Shown here: piece by piece, positions 22,996-31,699 of the stretch
Layout of the letters: every line of letters begins with the position of its first letter
Numbering within the stretch: position 1 is the first letter of the stretch
Assembly: GCF_000744785.1 (NCBI RefSeq)
Contig: NZ_JQMO01000003.1
Location: 4,774,001 to 4,838,000 of the forward strand
Length of the DNA: 64,000 nt
Direction of reading: 5' to 3'
DNA from: Kitasatospora azatica KCTC 9699
Lineage (GTDB): Bacteria; Actinomycetota; Actinomycetes; Streptomycetales; Streptomycetaceae
Translations under genes and position numbers: made by a program
The notes under the pieces: generated by a model
Told to the model about the DNA's origin: nothing
The model's database searches: none
The model's input: the letters and a program-made list of their open reading frames with translations, nothing else

Positions 22996-25740
22996 GTGGC
23001 TACGCAGAGTACGGTGCAGGGCGCGAGCGGTGCTGGCGGGGCTGCGGCCCGGCCCCGGCTGATGCTGCTCGACGGGCACTCCCTGGCCTACCGGGCGTTC
23101 TACGCCCTCCCGGTGGAGAACTTCAACACCCAGACCGGCCAGCCGACCAACGCGGTCTACGGCTTCGCCTCGATGGTCTCCAACACCGTGCGCGACGAGG
23201 CCCCCACCCACCTCGCGGTGGCCTTCGACGTCTCCCGCAAGACCTTCCGCTCCGAGGAGTTCCCCGACTACAAGGCCAACCGGGCCAAGACGCCGGACGA
23301 GTTCCGCAGTCAGGTCGGCCTGATCGGCGAGCTGCTGGACGCGATGAAGGTGCCGCGGATGGCGCTCGAGGGCTTCGAGGCAGACGACATCATCGCCACC
23401 CTGGCCACCGCCGCCGAGGCGGCCGGCTTCGAGGTGCTGATCGTCACCGGCGACCGGGACTCGCTGCAGCTGGTCACCGAGCACACCACCGTGCTCTACC
23501 CCACCAAGGGCGTCTCCGAGCTGACCCGCTACACCCCCGAAAAGGTCGCCGAGAAGTACGGGGTGACGCCCCGTCAGTACCCGGACCTGGCCGCGCTGCG
23601 CGGCGACCCGTCCGACAACCTGCCCGGCATCCCCGGCGTCGGCGAGAAGACCGCCGCCAAGTGGGTCAACCAGTTCGGCTCCTTCGACGAGCTGGTCGCC
23701 CGGGCCGACGAGGTCAAGGGCAAGATCGGCGAGAAGCTGCGCGAACACCTCGACTCGGTCAAGCGCAACCGGGTCCTCACCGAGCTGGTCCGCGACGTCG
23801 AACTCCCGCTCGGCGTCGACGACCTGGCCCGGGTCCCGTTCGACCGCGAGGCCGTCGGGCAGCTGATGGAGTCGCTGGAGTTCCGCAACCCCAACTTCCG
23901 CGAGCGCCTGTTCAACCTGGACGTCGGCGCCGCCGCCGCGGCCGAGCAGGCCGTGGCCGCCCCCGGCGTCGAGGTCGAGGGCGAACTGCTCACCGACCCC
24001 GGCACCCTGGCCGCCTGGCTGGAGCAGCACGCGCACGGCACCGTCGCGCTCGCCTCGGTGTACCAGTGGGCGCTGGGCAGCGGCTCGGTCCAGGAGGTGG
24101 CGCTGGCCACCGCCGACTCCGCCGCCTGGTTCGACCCGGCCCAGTTGGCCGAGCAGGACGAGCGCGCCTTCGCCGCCTTCCTCGCCGACCCGAAGCAGCC
24201 CAAGGCGCTGCACATCGCCAAGCAGGTGATCCGGGCCTTCGCCGAGCAGGGCTGGACGGTCGCCGGGGTCGCCGCCGACACCGCGCTCGCCGCCTACCTG
24301 GAGAAGCCCGGCCGGCGCACCTTCACCCTGGAGGTGCTCGCCGAGGAGTACCTGAGCCGCTCGCTGACCCCCGCCGCCGCCGCCGAGAGCGGCCAACTCG
24401 CCTTCGACGCACCGGAGGAGGACGCGGCCGCCGGTGCCCAGGCGCTGATGGTCCAGGCCCGCACGGTGCTGGACCTCGCCGAGCTCTTCGACACCCGGCT
24501 CGCCGAGGTCGGCGCGGTCGAGCTGATGCACGACATGGAACTGCCGATCGCCGCCCTGCTGGCCCGGATGGAGCGCACCGGCATCGCCGCCGACCGGGAG
24601 TGGCTGGACTCGCTGGAGAAGCAGTTCGCCACCGAGATCCAGCGCGTGGTGGAGGAGGCGCACGCCGCCGCCGGACACCCGTTCAACCTCGGCTCGCCCA
24701 AGCAGCTGCAGGAGATCCTGTTCGGCGAGCTCAACCTGCCCAAGACCAAGAAGATCAAGACCGGCTACACCACCGACGCCGACGCGCTGACCTGGCTGGC
24801 CACCCAGACCGACAACGAGCTGCCGGTCATCCTGCTGCGCCACCGCGACCAGGCGAAGCTGCGCACCACCGTCGAGGGCCTGCTCAAGACCGTCTCGCCG
24901 CAGGGCCGGATCCACACCACCTTCAACCAGATGGTCGCCGCCACCGGCCGGCTCTCCTCGCAGGACCCGAACCTGCAGAACATCCCCGTGCGCACCGAGG
25001 AGGGCCGGCTGATCCGCCGCGCCTTCGTGGTCGGCGAGGGGTACGAGTCGCTGCTCACCGCCGACTACTCGCAGATCGAACTGCGGATCATGGCCCACCT
25101 GTCCGAGGACGAGGCGCTGATCGAGGCCTTTGCCAGCGGCGAGGACCTGCACACCACCGTCGCCTCCTCGGTCTTCTCGGTCGAGCCCGGCGCGGTCGAC
25201 GCCGAGATGCGCCGCAAGATCAAGGCGATGTCCTACGGCCTGGCCTACGGGCTGTCCGCCTACGGCCTGTCCCAGCAGCTCGGCATCAAGCCGGCCGAGG
25301 CGCAGGGCCTGATGGACACCTACTTCGAGCGCTTCGGCGGCGTGCGCGACTACCTGCACCGGGTGGTCGAGGAGGCCCGCGCCACCGGCTACACCGAGAC
25401 CCTGCTCGGCCGTCGCCGCTACCTGCCCGACCTGACCAGCGACAACCGCCAGCGCCGAGAGATGGCCGAGCGGATGGCGCTCAACGCCCCCGTGCAGGGC
25501 TCGGCCGCCGACATCGTCAAGATCGCCATGCTCCGGGTGGAGGAGGAGCTGACCAAGGCCGGGCTGAAGTCCCGGATGCTGCTCCAGGTGCACGACGAAA
25601 TCGTCCTCGAGCTGGCCCCCGGCGAGCGCGGGCCGGTCGAGAAGATCGTCCGCGACCAGATGGCCGGCGCCTACGACCTGCGCGCCCCGCTGGACGTCTC
25701 GGTCGGCATCGGCGCCAACTGGGAGGCCGCCGCGCACTGA
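22996..25740 (+). CDS. polA: DNA polymerase I
   Basis: A 914-residue repair and lagging-strand polymerase. Residues about 12-305 are the 5'-3' exonuclease (LLDGHSLAYRAFYALP, EADDIIATLA, GDRDSLQLV, SDNLPGIPGVGEKTA). The middle domain (about 320-500) keeps the fold but no clear DEDD metal residues, so proofreading is probably lost, as usual in actinobacteria. The polymerase domain shows motif A TADYSQIELRIMAHLS (D690), motif B RRKIKAMSYGLAYG and motif C LQVHDEIVLEL (H866, D867, E868). The GTG at VATQSTV is my choice; an ATG nine codons upstream is possible. The next small gene starts 49 bp later and may be cotranscribed. Confidence 0.96.
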   Translation: MATQSTVQGASGAGGAAARPRLMLLDGHSLAYRAFYALPVENFNTQTGQPTNAVYGFASMVSNTVRDEAPTHLAVAFDVSRKTFRSEEFPDYKANRAKTPDEFRSQVGLIGELLDAMKVPRMALEGFEADDIIATLATAAEAAGFEVLIVTGDRDSLQLVTEHTTVLYPTKGVSELTRYTPEKVAEKYGVTPRQYPDLAALRGDPSDNLPGIPGVGEKTAAKWVNQFGSFDELVARADEVKGKIGEKLREHLDSVKRNRVLTELVRDVELPLGVDDLARVPFDREAVGQLMESLEFRNPNFRERLFNLDVGAAAAAEQAVAAPGVEVEGELLTDPGTLAAWLEQHAHGTVALASVYQWALGSGSVQEVALATADSAAWFDPAQLAEQDERAFAAFLADPKQPKALHIAKQVIRAFAEQGWTVAGVAADTALAAYLEKPGRRTFTLEVLAEEYLSRSLTPAAAAESGQLAFDAPEEDAAAGAQALMVQARTVLDLAELFDTRLAEVGAVELMHDMELPIAALLARMERTGIAADREWLDSLEKQFATEIQRVVEEAHAAAGHPFNLGSPKQLQEILFGELNLPKTKKIKTGYTTDADALTWLATQTDNELPVILLRHRDQAKLRTTVEGLLKTVSPQGRIHTTFNQMVAATGRLSSQDPNLQNIPVRTEEGRLIRRAFVVGEGYESLLTADYSQIELRIMAHLSEDEALIEAFASGEDLHTTVASSVFSVEPGAVDAEMRRKIKAMSYGLAYGLSAYGLSQQLGIKPAEAQGLMDTYFERFGGVRDYLHRVVEEARATGYTETLLGRRRYLPDLTSDNRQRREMAERMALNAPVQGSAADIVKIAMLRVEEELTKAGLKSRMLLQVHDEIVLELAPGERGPVEKIVRDQMAGAYDLRAPLDVSVGIGANWEAAAH

Positions 25741-25789
25741 CGGTACAACTGAGGTAGGGCCGCTGCCGCCGTGCAAGGAGATGAGAGCG

Positions 25790-26089
25790 ATGTACGCACG
25801 CTTGAGCACCTACCAGGGTGAGCCGATCGAGGCCGAGATCGACCTCGCCGCCGGCAGCGAACTGCCGATCAAGCAGGTGCGGGAGCTTCCCGGCTTTCGC
25901 GGCGTGTACTTCCTGGCCGACCGCGCCTCCGGCAAGACCCTGACCCTCACCCTCTGGGAGGACGAGGCTGCGATGCGTGCCAGCGAGCAGGACGCCACCA
26001 AGATCCGCAAGCAGAGCGCCGAACGGGAGCGCACCACCATCCTCTCCGTCGAACGCTTCGAGGTCGGCTTCAGCCGCCTGGAGAGCTGA
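25790..26089 (+). CDS. Small antibiotic-biosynthesis-monooxygenase-like (dimeric alpha/beta barrel) protein
   Basis: A 99-residue protein beginning MYARLSTYQGEPIEAEIDLA and containing LPGFRGVYFLADRASGKTLT, LTLWEDEAAMRASE and a C-terminal beta strand. The pattern fits the ferredoxin-like ABM fold, in which homodimers act as monooxygenases or stress-related enzymes. AAGGAG lies nine bases before this ATG; an ATG nine bases upstream would have no spacing. It follows polA closely and ends ten bases from the convergent hrpB. Reaction unknown. Confidence 0.8.
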   Translation: MYARLSTYQGEPIEAEIDLAAGSELPIKQVRELPGFRGVYFLADRASGKTLTLTLWEDEAAMRASEQDATKIRKQSAERERTTILSVERFEVGFSRLES

Positions 26090-26098
26090 CCACCTCCG

Positions 26099-28672
26099 TC
26101 ACTTGCGCGGGTTGGCCCGTCTGGTCGGCTCGGCGGTGGTGGGGTCCTCGGGCCAGGGGTGGCGGGGGTAGCGGCCGCGCAGCTCGGCGCGGACGGCCCG
26201 GTAGCCCCCGCGCCAGAAGCCGGCCAGGTCGCCGGTGACGGCGGCGGGGCGTCCGGCCGGGGAGAGCAGGTGGACGGTGAGCGGGACGCGGCCGCCGGCC
26301 AGGGCGGGGGCGGCGGCCCAGCCGAAGAGCTCCTGGAGTTTGACGGCCAGCACCGGGCGCTCGCCCGTGTAGTCGACCCGGATCCGGGAGCCGCTGGGCA
26401 CGGTGATCCGCTCGGGGGCGAGCTCGTCCAGCCGGCCCGCCTCGCCGGTGGCCCAGGGCAGCAGGCGCTGCAGGGCGGCGGTGGTGTCGATCCGGTCCAG
26501 GTCGGCCCGGCGGCGGGCCCGGGAGAGCTCCGGCTCCAGCCACTGCTCGGCGGCGGCAAGCAGGGCCGCGTCGCCGACCTGCGGCCAGGGCGCGCCGATC
26601 GCGTGGTGCAGGAAGGCCAGACGGGCACGGAGCGAGGCCGCGCCCTCCGGCCAGCGGAGCAGCTCGGTGACGCCCTCGCGGGCCAGACCGTCCAGCAGCG
26701 CGGCCCGGACCAGCGCGGGGTCGGGGGCGGTCAGCGGCTCGGTGTCGAGTTCCAGGGCGCCCAGCGCGGTGAGCCGACGGGCCGTCAGCTCGCCGCGACG
26801 GCTGCCCGGCGGGGTGGCCCAGCGGACCTCGTCCCGTTCGGTGAGCAGGTGGGCGGCGGCGCGGCGGGCGGTGCTCTCGTCGGTGATCGCGGCGCGCTGG
26901 ATCCGGGCCGAGGGCGCGCCGGCCGGGCGGTCGGCCACCGCGACGGCCAGCCAGGTTGCGCTGGCCAGAGCGGAGCCGGTGGCGGCCTGCGCGGCGGTGC
27001 CCGAGGCCATCAGGAAGGCGTCGCCACGGGCCCGGGCCACCCGTTCGGGGTGGGCGAGGGCGACCAGCAGGCCGGCTGCCGCCGCGTCCGGCACCCCGGT
27101 GTCGGGAGCCTGCCCCCCATCCACACGGGCCCCACCCACGCGGGCCCCATCCACACGCGCGTCGTCCACGTGCGCGCGCAGCCGGCGGGTCTCGTCGCGC
27201 CAGCGCGCGGCGTACGGGTCGCGGGTACCCCGGACCGCGCGCCAGACCGCTGACAGGTCGTCACCGAGTTCGCGCGGCGGCTCCTCGGAGAGCAGCGCCA
27301 CCAGCTCGGCCGCCCGCCGGGCCCCCACCAGCGGCGCGCCGTCCAGCAGGGCCCGGGCCAGGCGCGGGTGCAGGCCGGTGCGGGCGAGCCGGCGCCCGCG
27401 CTCGGTGACCCGGCCGTCGGCGGGCTGCACCGCGCCCAGCGCGACCAGCACCGCCCGCGCGGCGGCCATCGCCCCGGCGGGCGGCGGGTCGAGCGGGGCC
27501 AGCGAGCCGGCGTCCGGGTCGCCCCAGCAGGCGGCCTGCAGTGCGAACGGCGCCAGGTCGGCGAGCGCGATCTCCGGGGCGGCGAAGCGCGGCGCCCGGG
27601 CGTCCTCGACCTCGGCCCAGCAGCGGTACGCGACACCCGGCGCCTCGCGGCCGGCCCGCCCGGCCCGCTGGCGTCCGGCGGCCAGCGAGGAGCGCACGGT
27701 GACCAGCGCGGCCAGCCCGCGCGCGTGGTCGGTGCGCGGTTCCCGGGTGAGCCCGCTGTCCACCACGATCCGCACACCGGGCACGGTCAGCGAGGACTCC
27801 GCCACCGAGGTCGCCAGGATCACCCGGCGCCGCTGACCGACCGTCAGCGCGGCGTCCTGCACGGCGGCCGGCGCCCGCCCGTGCAGTTGCAGGACCTCCG
27901 CGTCCACCCCGGCCAGCTGCCCCGCGACCCGGGCGATCTCGCCGACGCCGGGCAGGAAGCAGAGCACGTCCCCCTGATGCTCCGCCAGCGCCTGCCGGAC
28001 CACCGCCGCGACATGGGCCAGCAGCGCCGGGTCGGTCCTGGTCCCCCGCGGGGGGCGCGCGGCGCGCGGCGGCGGCGCCCAGCGGATCTCGACGGGGTGC
28101 GCGACTCCGTGCGCTTCCACCACCTCGGCGCCGCCCAGCAGTTCGGCCCAGGCCGCGGTGTCCGAGGTCGCCGAGGCGACCAGCACCCGCAGCTCGGGCC
28201 GCAGCGCGGCGCGCACGTCCAGCAGGAAGGCCAGCGCGGTGTCGGCGTCCAGGTGCCGCTCGTGGCACTCGTCCAGCAGCACCACGTCCACGCCCGGCAG
28301 TTCGGGATCGCGCTGGAGTCGCTGGAGCAGCACACCGGTGGTGACCACCTCGACCACGGTGGCCGGCCCGACCACCCGCTCCCCGCGCACCGTGTGCCCC
28401 ACCCGACCGCCTGGCTGCTCGCCGAGCAGCCAGGCCATCCGCCGCGCCGCCGCCCGCACCGCCAGCCGCCGCGGCTCGGCGACCAGCACCCGGCGCACCG
28501 GGGCGCCGGCCTCCAGCAGCCCGGCCAACGCCAGCGGGACCAGGGTGGTCTTGCCGGTGCCGGGCGGGGCCGAGAGCACGGCGACCCCGGCCGAGTCGAG
28601 CGCGGTGGTGAGCGCGGGCAGCGCGGAGCGGACGGGCAGCTCGGCGGAGTGGACGGGCAGCTGGACAGTCAC
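26099..28672 (-). CDS. hrpB: ATP-dependent helicase HrpB
   Basis: An 857-residue DEAH-type RNA helicase. Walker A is APPGTGKTT (K41), motif II reads DECH (residues 134-137), and motif III is VASATSD; the RecA2 domain has QRAGRAGREAPG. The helicase-associated and HrpB-specific C-terminal domains follow (PSGSRIRVDYTGERPVL). Function in bacteria is poorly defined, probably RNA metabolism. It follows the methyltransferase gene after 12 bp. The GTG start has no clear ribosome site and the first 20 residues contain a repeat (LPVHSAELPVRSA), so the true start is uncertain. Residues about 499-518 come from a 15-bp minisatellite. Confidence 0.9.
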   Translation of the reverse strand: MTVQLPVHSAELPVRSALPALTTALDSAGVAVLSAPPGTGKTTLVPLALAGLLEAGAPVRRVLVAEPRRLAVRAAARRMAWLLGEQPGGRVGHTVRGERVVGPATVVEVVTTGVLLQRLQRDPELPGVDVVLLDECHERHLDADTALAFLLDVRAALRPELRVLVASATSDTAAWAELLGGAEVVEAHGVAHPVEIRWAPPPRAARPPRGTRTDPALLAHVAAVVRQALAEHQGDVLCFLPGVGEIARVAGQLAGVDAEVLQLHGRAPAAVQDAALTVGQRRRVILATSVAESSLTVPGVRIVVDSGLTREPRTDHARGLAALVTVRSSLAAGRQRAGRAGREAPGVAYRCWAEVEDARAPRFAAPEIALADLAPFALQAACWGDPDAGSLAPLDPPPAGAMAAARAVLVALGAVQPADGRVTERGRRLARTGLHPRLARALLDGAPLVGARRAAELVALLSEEPPRELGDDLSAVWRAVRGTRDPYAARWRDETRRLRAHVDDARVDGARVGGARVDGGQAPDTGVPDAAAAGLLVALAHPERVARARGDAFLMASGTAAQAATGSALASATWLAVAVADRPAGAPSARIQRAAITDESTARRAAAHLLTERDEVRWATPPGSRRGELTARRLTALGALELDTEPLTAPDPALVRAALLDGLAREGVTELLRWPEGAASLRARLAFLHHAIGAPWPQVGDAALLAAAEQWLEPELSRARRRADLDRIDTTAALQRLLPWATGEAGRLDELAPERITVPSGSRIRVDYTGERPVLAVKLQELFGWAAAPALAGGRVPLTVHLLSPAGRPAAVTGDLAGFWRGGYRAVRAELRGRYPRHPWPEDPTTAEPTRRANPRK
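27117..27176. repeat. 15-bp minisatellite inside hrpB
   Basis: Four in-frame units of 15 bp (27117-27131, 27132-27146, 27147-27161, 27162-27176), the first three nearly identical around CCATCCACACGGGCC. They encode a five-residue repeat of the type V-D/G-G/D-A-R. Confidence 0.8.
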
Positions 28673-28684
28673 AGCGGCAAGTAT

Positions 28685-29527
28685 TCAGCCCCGCTGGGCC
28701 ACGAAGATCGCGGTCCCGGGAATGTGCCGCCCGCGCAGCGGACTCCAGCCGCCCCACTCCGAGGTCAGCCCGGCCGGCCACTCCGGCTCGACCAGGTCCA
28801 GCAGGGTGAATCCGGCCGCGACCAGCTCCCGGACCCGGTCGCCGAGGGTGCGGTGGTGCTCCACGTAGCTGGCCCGCCCCTGCTCGTCCTGCTCCACGTA
28901 CGGCGTGCGGTCGAAGTAGCTGCCGCTCGCGGTCAGCCCCTCCTCGCCCGGCTCGTCCGGGAACGCCCAGCGGATCGGGTGGGTGGTGGAGAAGACCCAG
29001 CGCGCACCCGGGCGCAGCACCCGGTGCACCTCGCGCATCAGCCGGGCGGTGTCCGCGCTGAACGGGACCGCCCCGTAGGCGGAGCAGGCCAGGTCGAAGG
29101 AGCCGTCGGCGAACGGCAGCACGGCCGCGTCCGCCTGCACCAGGGGGAGCGGCCGCTGGTCGCGGGAGAGGTCGATCCGGCGGGCGTGCTGCAGCTGGCG
29201 GTAGGAGAGGTCGAGCGCGACCGGGCGGGCGCCCTGGGCGGTCAGCCAGCGCGAGCACTGGGCGGCGCCGGCGCCGATCTCCAGCACGTCCAGGCCGCGG
29301 ACCTCGCCGAGCAGCCGGGCGTCGGCCTCGTCCAGGCCCTCGGGGCACCAGACGAACCGGTCGTCACCGAGGAAGGCACCGTGCTCGTCCTGGTACTCGT
29401 CGGCGTTGCGGTCCCACCACAGCCGGTTGGCCCGGCTGCTCTCGGCGGCCTCGGCCGGGCGGCGCAGGGCGAGGTCCTCCGCCTCCTCGCGGTCGGCCTT
29501 GCCGGGGGTGGTGTCCAACGTCATCAT
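28685..29527 (-). CDS. Class I SAM-dependent methyltransferase
   Basis: A 280-residue cytoplasmic methyltransferase. The SAM-binding motif I is VLEIGAGAAQCSRWL, with motif II-like ALDLSYRQL, then VQADAAVLPFADGSFDLACS and a YxxVxRVLRPGARWVFST segment typical of the Methyltransf_11 group. The substrate is unknown. Two consecutive ATGs are possible; GAGG is better spaced for the second (29524). It is the first gene of a pair with hrpB and divergent from rpsA, a neighbour it keeps in other Streptomyces. Confidence 0.9.
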   Translation of the reverse strand: MMTLDTTPGKADREEAEDLALRRPAEAAESSRANRLWWDRNADEYQDEHGAFLGDDRFVWCPEGLDEADARLLGEVRGLDVLEIGAGAAQCSRWLTAQGARPVALDLSYRQLQHARRIDLSRDQRPLPLVQADAAVLPFADGSFDLACSAYGAVPFSADTARLMREVHRVLRPGARWVFSTTHPIRWAFPDEPGEEGLTASGSYFDRTPYVEQDEQGRASYVEHHRTLGDRVRELVAAGFTLLDLVEPEWPAGLTSEWGGWSPLRGRHIPGTAIFVAQRG

Positions 29528-29905
29528 GCGCCTCGCGTAGGGTATGGGGTGCGGAAAGCGCCGCTGCGTGGGACCGGCCCCTGGGGGTCGGGATCAGGCG
29601 GTGGCATCCGGGGAGAAGGGCCCCTGAGGCTGCCACTCCGCACGTCGGCCGGAAGGCCGCGTGAGGTGCGCAGTTGGAGGATATGGCCTGATCCATACCG
29701 GCCTGGACGGTCTCGTCAGCTTCGACGTTGACCGTGCCTGGCTGTCCCCGTATGCTACAAGTTGCGCTGCGGGCCTGCGCGCCTCGGACGGAGCAGGTCG
29801 CGCTCGCATCTGTCGAAGACCTCCAGGGCTTTTCGGTGGTAGCGAATACGGGCCCCCGCGTGGCATTACCTACGACTTCATGTCCGTACCGGAGCCCTTT
29901 TCCTA
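29528..29905. other. rpsA promoter and leader region
   Basis: About 380 bp between the methyltransferase and rpsA without a gene. It holds a good vegetative promoter and an untranslated leader of about 140 bases before rpsA. Confidence 0.75.
29728..29756 (+). promoter_or_regulatory. Vegetative promoter of rpsA
   Basis: TTGACC (29728-29733) and TATGCT (29751-29756) are separated by exactly 17 bp, close to the HrdB consensus. A start near 29763 leaves a leader of about 140 nt, room for regulation of ribosomal protein S1. Confidence 0.75.
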
Positions 29906-31396
29906 ATGACGAGCCCCACCGACACCTCTGTCAGCACCACCCCGCAGGTCGCGGTCAACGACATCGGCGACGCGGAAGCGTTCCTCGCGGCGATCGACGA
30001 GACCATCAAGTACTTCAACGATGGCGACATCGTTGAGGGCATCATCGTGAAGGTCGACCGTGACGAGGTGCTCCTCGACATCGGTTACAAGACCGAGGGT
30101 GTCATCCCCTCCCGCGAGCTCTCGATCAAGCACGACGTCGACCCGCACGAGGTCGTCAAGGTCGGCGACGAGATCGAGGCCCTGGTTCTCCAGAAGGAGG
30201 ACAAGGAGGGTCGTCTGATCCTGTCCAAGAAGCGCGCGCAGTACGAGCGCGCCTGGGGCACGATCGAGAAGATCAAGGAAGAGGACGGGATCGTCACCGG
30301 TACCGTCATCGAGGTCGTCAAGGGTGGTCTCATCCTCGACATCGGCCTCCGCGGCTTCCTCCCGGCCTCGCTGGTCGAGATGCGCCGCGTGCGCGACCTG
30401 CAGCCCTACGTGGGCAAGGAGCTCGAGGCCAAGATCATCGAGCTGGACAAGAACCGCAACAACGTGGTCCTGTCCCGCCGTGCCTGGCTGGAGCAGACCC
30501 AGAGCGAGGTCCGCCAGACCTTCCTCACCACCCTGCAGAAGGGCCAGGTGCGCTCCGGCGTCGTCTCCTCGATCGTCAACTTCGGTGCCTTCGTGGACCT
30601 GGGCGGCGTCGACGGTCTCGTCCACGTCTCCGAGCTGTCCTGGAAGCACATCGACCACCCGTCCGAGGTTGTCGAGGTCGGCCAGGAGGTCACCGTCGAG
30701 GTTCTCGACGTTGACATGGACCGCGAGCGCGTCTCCCTGTCGCTGAAGGCGACCCAGGAGGACCCGTGGCAGCAGTTCGCCCGGACCCACCAGATCGGTC
30801 AGGTCGTCCCGGGTAAGGTCACCAAGCTGGTTCCGTTCGGTGCGTTCGTCCGCGTGGACGAGGGCATCGAGGGCCTGGTCCACATCTCCGAGCTGGCCGA
30901 GCGCCACGTCGAGATCCCGGAGCAGGTCGTCCAGGTCGGCGACGAGATCTTCGTCAAGGTCATCGACATCGACCTCGAGCGTCGCCGCATCAGCCTCTCG
31001 CTGAAGCAGGCCAACGAGGCCCTGGGTGCCAACCCGGCCGAGGTCGAGTTCGACCCGACCCTGTACGGCATGGCTGCCTCCTACGACGACGCGGGCAACT
31101 ACATCTACCCGGAGGGCTTCGACCCCGAGGCGAACGACTGGCTGCCCGGCTTCGAGAAGCAGCGTGAGGAGTGGGAGCGCCAGTACGCCGAGGCGCAGGC
31201 CCGCTTCGAGCAGCACCAGGCCCAGGTCATCAAGAGCCGCGAGGCCGACGCCGAGGCCGCTGCCGAGGGTGGCGACGCTGTTGCCGCCGCTGCCGGTGGC
31301 TCCTACTCGTCCTCCAGCGACGAGGGCTCCGGCGCTCTCGCCTCGGACGAGGCGCTGGCTGCCCTGCGCGAGAAGCTGGCCGGCGGCCAGAGCTGA
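29906..31396 (+). CDS. rpsA: 30S ribosomal protein S1
   Basis: A 496-residue ribosomal protein that binds mRNA during initiation. Four S1 (OB-fold) domains follow one another at about residues 40-110, 125-190, 210-280 and 295-365; the signature GAFVDLGGVDGLVHVSELSW is in the third. This is the four-repeat actinobacterial form rather than the six-repeat Escherichia form. The tail (about 400-496) is charged and then Ser/Ala/Gly-rich. Codon choice, with regular GTC, AAG and GAG, fits high expression. The gene has its own promoter and terminator. Confidence 0.97.
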   Translation: MTSPTDTSVSTTPQVAVNDIGDAEAFLAAIDETIKYFNDGDIVEGIIVKVDRDEVLLDIGYKTEGVIPSRELSIKHDVDPHEVVKVGDEIEALVLQKEDKEGRLILSKKRAQYERAWGTIEKIKEEDGIVTGTVIEVVKGGLILDIGLRGFLPASLVEMRRVRDLQPYVGKELEAKIIELDKNRNNVVLSRRAWLEQTQSEVRQTFLTTLQKGQVRSGVVSSIVNFGAFVDLGGVDGLVHVSELSWKHIDHPSEVVEVGQEVTVEVLDVDMDRERVSLSLKATQEDPWQQFARTHQIGQVVPGKVTKLVPFGAFVRVDEGIEGLVHISELAERHVEIPEQVVQVGDEIFVKVIDIDLERRRISLSLKQANEALGANPAEVEFDPTLYGMAASYDDAGNYIYPEGFDPEANDWLPGFEKQREEWERQYAEAQARFEQHQAQVIKSREADAEAAAEGGDAVAAAAGGSYSSSSDEGSGALASDEALAALREKLAGGQS

Positions 31397-31699
31397 AACG
31401 CGTAGTGCTGTGAGGCACTGAGCTGGAACACAGGTCCCCACCCGGTCTCCGGGTGGGGACCTGTGGCGTTTCCTGTGGCGTTTCCGGTGACAACTCCTGT
31501 CGCGTTTCCGGTGGTGTTTGCTGCCGGTTGCGGCGCGCGCACTCCGTGTTCGTGTGCGGATCGTCCCTGTTCAACTGCGGAAAGCTTTGTGACCAGGGGC
31601 TCACTGCGTTTTTATGGGTCTTTTAGGACAGAACACCTAGCTTGGGATGAGTTGCCCGACGGGCTCTCCCCGTCCCGAACGCTAGGCAGACACCGCTTG
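31397..31699. other. Spacer after rpsA: terminator, imperfect repeats, MMPL leader
   Basis: After the rpsA terminator come three imperfect copies of a CTGTGGCGTTTCC-like unit (about 31461-31530), then an AT-richer stretch with TTTTTATGGGTC. No gene is seen; the frame here only extends the MMPL protein artificially with AFPV repeats. Confidence 0.55.
31429..31465 (+). terminator. rpsA terminator
   Basis: A 17-bp perfect stem (31429-31445 with 31449-31465) with a three-base loop lies 33 bp after the rpsA stop. Confidence 0.92.

Noticed and set aside
22246-25809. A 1187-codon frame antisense to polA and the thioesterase region.
   Set aside because: It has shadow composition with no domain, while polA on the other strand has all polymerase motifs.
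31463-31699. An N-terminal extension of the MMPL protein with AFPV repeats and a lipobox-like AAGC.
   Set aside because: It starts inside the rpsA terminator and the repeats come from non-coding imperfect DNA repeats; the transporter family starts at MRLLAAPP.
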